Source of the DNA: an uncultured Porphyromonas sp.
Lineage (GTDB): Bacteria; Bacteroidota; Bacteroidia; Bacteroidales; Porphyromonadaceae
Direction of reading: 5' to 3'
DNA: 64,000 nucleotides
Assembly: GCA_900539155.1 (NCBI GenBank)
Contig: UQBE01000003.1
Span: forward strand, 23,574 to 87,573
Shown: positions 61,514-64,000 of the stretch, one piece after another
How the letters are laid out: every line of letters begins with the position of its first letter
Numbering within the stretch: position 1 is the stretch's first letter
Made by a program: the position numbers and the translations under genes
The notes under the pieces: generated by a model
What the model was told of the DNA's origin: nothing
Seen by the model: only the letters and a program-made list of their open reading frames with translations
Databases searched by the model: none

Positions 61514-63452
61514 GGGGCTTCTCTATTTAGCTCTCTTGCTCCTCCTTCCGCTGGCGGGGTGGTCGCAGAGCGACTCGCTCGTGACGGGCGAGTTGCCTCT
61601 CGAGTGGCTCGTCGAGAGCTTGCCGAGTGATGAACTCGCCGAACTAGAAGAGGACGACCTGCTCGAGCTGTCGCAACAAGAGACAAAGGAGCTACTTGAC
61701 CTGAACCGTGCCTCCCAGCAGGAGCTGCAGGAGCGTTTCCCCTTTCTCACCAGTTACCAAGTCTATCAACTCAGACGCTACCGTGATGAGCGCGGAGGCG
61801 AGCTACAATCGGTCTATGACCTCAAGTGGGGCACGGGGTGGGATCGTGAGACGATAGTTCGTGTGGCACCTTATGTGACGGTGCGCCCTTTTGCTGGGGA
61901 GCCTTACGCAAAGCCCTCGACACCCGTCACGGGTGAGGCTTACGTGGCGATGAGTTACCCTAAAGCTTCCGAAGCTATCTCTGACGCGTGGTACGATCCG
62001 CTCAAGCTGCGCTCAGCTATATCGCTCAGGCAGAAGGGGCAGTGGCAGGTGGCAGCGCAGTATCAGAGATACCCACAGGAGTTGGCGAAAGATGGCACCT
62101 GGCGTTACTTCGCTATGTATGAGCCTCGCCTGGCTTACCTCGACAAGGTGGTACTTGGACACTTTAAGGTGGGGTGGGGCGCAGGTCTTCTCGCCGCTCG
62201 CTCTGTCTGGGCGAGTGCTAGTGCGCTACCACAGCTCGCTCGTCCTAAGTCGATGCTCTCGCCTTCGCTCAGTGCACTGCGTGAGCGTACCTTGCGGGGC
62301 CTTGCGAGTGAGGGGCATTGGGGCGCGTGGCGTTACTCCGCTTTTTACTCATACAGTCGGCTCGATGGTACGATTGATGAGCGACAAGGCGTGATTGAGT
62401 CTATCAAACCCAATATGCGCTACGACACGCCCGAGCGACGAGCCCAGCGTGCAGCTATCCCGATGCAGACGGTGGGGGCGCAGCTCGCTTACACGATGCC
62501 ACGAGCTCTGCTTTCGTTGCAGACGCTTTACGCCGACTGGATGGGATATGACTTGGCTTTTATGCCTGGTTACAAAGCTCTGGAGAGCGACACGCCGCTG
62601 CAGTCGCATTGGCTCACATCGCTTGCCTACCAGTGGCAGAGCCGGTCGCGTCGCTTGGAGCTTCAGGGCGAGCTAGCTACTGAGCGGCTAGAGCATCTGG
62701 GCTTCATACAGCACCTGCGCTACCACACTCCTCGGCAGCGAGACCTCGGCGTAACACTATATTATATGTCTCCCCGCTTCGCCTCCTATTATGGTCGCAG
62801 CGAAAGCCACTACGCCCGCCTGGGCAACGATATGGGGCTACGTCTCTACGGCACCACGCGCCTACTGAAGCACTCCACCCTGCGTGCTATGTTGGAACTT
62901 TACGAAAGCCTCGAGCCACGCTACCGCAAGCTAGAGCGCAGTCGTGGACTCCTGACGCGTCTCTACCTCACCACCCGCTACAACAGTCAGCTCGAGCAAC
63001 TCTGGTACGGGCAGCTGGGACGCTCCAATGAAGAGGCTCTGCGCTGGCGACTCAGCAGTACGCTACGTTATAGCCTAGAACCCCTCTCCCTGCAACTTGT
63101 CGGCACCATCCAGCAGCGTCGCCTAGAGGGACAAGATGAAGCGCAGTGGGGAAGGTCGCTCACGGTTGTGGCGCGCTATCGTACGGGTGTACGCCGTCCG
63201 CTGAGCATTGCCCTCTCGGGCCATTACTACCATGCCGACCACGTGCGGGTCGCGAGCTACGCTTACCTACCTACCACGCGCTACGCCTTCGGACTATACA
63301 GCGCCACGGGTCAAGGCATTGCCACAGCGCTGCTCCTGCAGTGGCAGCTAGCACCGCACTGGACCCTCTCAGGCTCCGTGCGCTACGATCGCAACCTAGA
63401 CGACGGCGTGCCCCGCTGGCGCGCCGACAGCTACCTCGCCTATCGCTTCTAG
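61455..63452 (+). CDS. Helix-hairpin-helix protein with predicted outer-membrane barrel
   Basis: A product of up to 665 residues. After a hydrophobic signal-like segment (LLYLALLLLLPLAGWSQ) comes an acidic stretch (PSDELAELEEDDLLELSQQ). A ComEA-type helix-hairpin-helix follows (LLDLNRASQQELQERFPFLTSYQVYQLRRYRDERG, then LQSVYDLKWGTGWDRETIVRVAPYVTV). From about residue 150 to the end there are alternating polar/aromatic strands, ending SYLAYRF, as in outer-membrane barrels. The start overlaps mutS2 by 59 bp; ATGs at 61455, 61458 and 61464 are possible, and downstream TTG/GTG codons cannot be excluded. Location in the outer membrane and DNA contact are inferences. Confidence 0.75.
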   Translation: MMKMCGLAVQALRLFICRGRGLLYLALLLLLPLAGWSQSDSLVTGELPLEWLVESLPSDELAELEEDDLLELSQQETKELLDLNRASQQELQERFPFLTSYQVYQLRRYRDERGGELQSVYDLKWGTGWDRETIVRVAPYVTVRPFAGEPYAKPSTPVTGEAYVAMSYPKASEAISDAWYDPLKLRSAISLRQKGQWQVAAQYQRYPQELAKDGTWRYFAMYEPRLAYLDKVVLGHFKVGWGAGLLAARSVWASASALPQLARPKSMLSPSLSALRERTLRGLASEGHWGAWRYSAFYSYSRLDGTIDERQGVIESIKPNMRYDTPERRAQRAAIPMQTVGAQLAYTMPRALLSLQTLYADWMGYDLAFMPGYKALESDTPLQSHWLTSLAYQWQSRSRRLELQGELATERLEHLGFIQHLRYHTPRQRDLGVTLYYMSPRFASYYGRSESHYARLGNDMGLRLYGTTRLLKHSTLRAMLELYESLEPRYRKLERSRGLLTRLYLTTRYNSQLEQLWYGQLGRSNEEALRWRLSSTLRYSLEPLSLQLVGTIQQRRLEGQDEAQWGRSLTVVARYRTGVRRPLSIALSGHYYHADHVRVASYAYLPTTRYAFGLYSATGQGIATALLLQWQLAPHWTLSGSVRYDRNLDDGVPRWRADSYLAYRF

Positions 63453-63502
63453 GATTAAGTCGCTGACTCGTTGCTAGCCATCTGCTCCATCCTATCTATG
63501 AG

Positions 63503-63820
63503 ATGCTTGGTGGTGAGCTTGTGCTCGCCTTTTGGGATCTAGACCTAGACTACTCGACTTATATCGGCAATGCTATCGACGCATTCAAGGAGTCGGGTGG
63601 CTCCATTCGAGAAGCATTCTACAGAGGCAACGACATATCCAGCTACTCTTCCGAGCGGGAGGAAGTGGACGAGCTGATTCAAGAGGTAGAGGACCAATAT
63701 GTCAACCTCGTCATCATCGAAGATAATCGACCGAAGTCCTGCGTGATAAAAGACACCGAGAGTGATATCTCCTTCCGAGTTACCTACTCTGGTAATACGA
63801 TGTATGTCGAGGAACTATAG
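63503..63820 (+). CDS. Small acidic hypothetical protein
   Basis: Not recognised. 105 residues, acidic (DLDLDYSTYIGNAIDAFKESGG; SSEREEVDELIQEVEDQYVNLVIIED), without signal peptide or transmembrane helix, ending in a beta-rich stretch (SDISFRVTYSGNTMYVEEL). It follows the barrel-protein gene by 50 bp and ends just before a clear terminator, which supports it being a real gene. It could be the last gene of the rseP-mutS2 transcript. Confidence 0.6.
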   Translation: MLGGELVLAFWDLDLDYSTYIGNAIDAFKESGGSIREAFYRGNDISSYSSEREEVDELIQEVEDQYVNLVIIEDNRPKSCVIKDTESDISFRVTYSGNTMYVEEL

Positions 63821-63827
63821 CAGATAG

Positions 63828-63858
63828 CGGGCGTACCAACGGTGCGCCCGTCTTCGTT
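63828..63858 (+). terminator. Terminator after the small acidic gene
   Basis: Stem CGGGCGtACC/GGTgCGCCCG (63828-63850), followed by TCTTCGTT. Confidence 0.7.
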
Positions 63859-63898
63859 AATGCGATATCTCTAGCTGAAGAAACTCACCGCTGACTTG

Positions 63899-64000
63899 TT
63901 ACAATAGTTTAGGACTAAAAACATATCGATGCGGATCCGTGTCGGAGAAAAATGATTTCCACGTGGATATTTCGAAATACCCAGGTGGAGAATTTTTATT
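63899..64000 (-). repeat. CCACGTGG element, copy E (cut by the window edge)
   Basis: The outer block TTACAATAGTTTAG and ACATATCGATGCGG...GTGTCGG (63899-63945) matches the reversed right part of copy C. It is followed by CCACGTGG (63959) and CCAGGTGG (63981), 22 bp apart. The array runs off the end of the window. Confidence 0.8.

Overview
The window looks like a chromosomal segment of a Porphyromonas-type Bacteroidales bacterium. Four signs support this: secreted proteins with C-terminal type IX secretion (T9SS) sorting domains, promoters of the Bacteroidetes form TAnnTTTG, a Bat (aerotolerance) operon, and a fused MurF-Alr. The fairly high G+C and the histidine-degradation genes would suit the P. 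asaccharolytica/P. uenonis side of the genus, but the species is an inference. No phage, conjugative element, CRISPR array, rRNA operon or complete insertion sequence was seen.

Layout. 0.1-2.3 kb: beta subunit of a sodium-pumping decarboxylase and an OadG-like subunit carrying a lamin-tail domain (minus strand). 2.4-14.1 kb: four secreted proteins in one direction, namely a C10 cysteine peptidase, two leucine-rich-repeat proteins and a lysyl-endopeptidase-like serine protease; all have signal peptides and recognisable or partial T9SS tails. 14.4-21.6 kb: riboflavin synthase, a nitroreductase, two unknown predicted outer-membrane barrels, a GSCFA protein and MurF-Alr. 21.7-26.3 kb: histidine catabolism (glutamate formimidoyltransferase, HutI, cyclodeaminase, HutH); urocanase is not in the window. 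26.7-33.5 kb, minus strand: envelope assembly (lipoprotein, DUF6089 protein, UppS, BamA, two Skp/OmpH chaperones). 34.1-35.4 kb: a flippase. 35.8-41.9 kb, minus strand: RimP-NusA-IF-2 and L21-L27, followed by tRNA-Arg(CCU). 42.8-50.1 kb, minus strand: MoxR-DUF58-BatA/B/C/D. Then rpmH, thyA, and an operon-like run pdxH, tsaB, etfB, etfA, acyl-CoA dehydrogenase (to 56.9 kb). 57.6-63.8 kb, plus strand: RseP, MutS2, a helix-hairpin-helix/beta-barrel protein and a small orphan gene.

The most unusual content lies between genes. Several intergenic gaps hold arrays of short palindromes repeating about every 22 bp. The main family has CCACGTGG cores in an exactly conserved 22-22-64-22-22 spacing in three copies. 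One copy (42199-42643) is bounded by perfect 18-bp terminal inverted repeats and near-perfect 10-bp flanking direct repeats, so it looks like a mobile, non-autonomous element. Other dispersed families are a 175-bp MITE with GAGACTGTTGCA ends (two copies and a 63-bp derivative), a family of GTAGGGACGC hairpin elements (one bounded by perfect 27-bp inverted ends), and short tandem arrays rich in CTAG or CTCTAA.

Promoter calls rest on the TAnnTTTG motif and position only. Terminators rest on visible stem-loops. Starts were moved inward where a promoter overlaps the longest reading frame or where a signal peptide begins at an internal Met.
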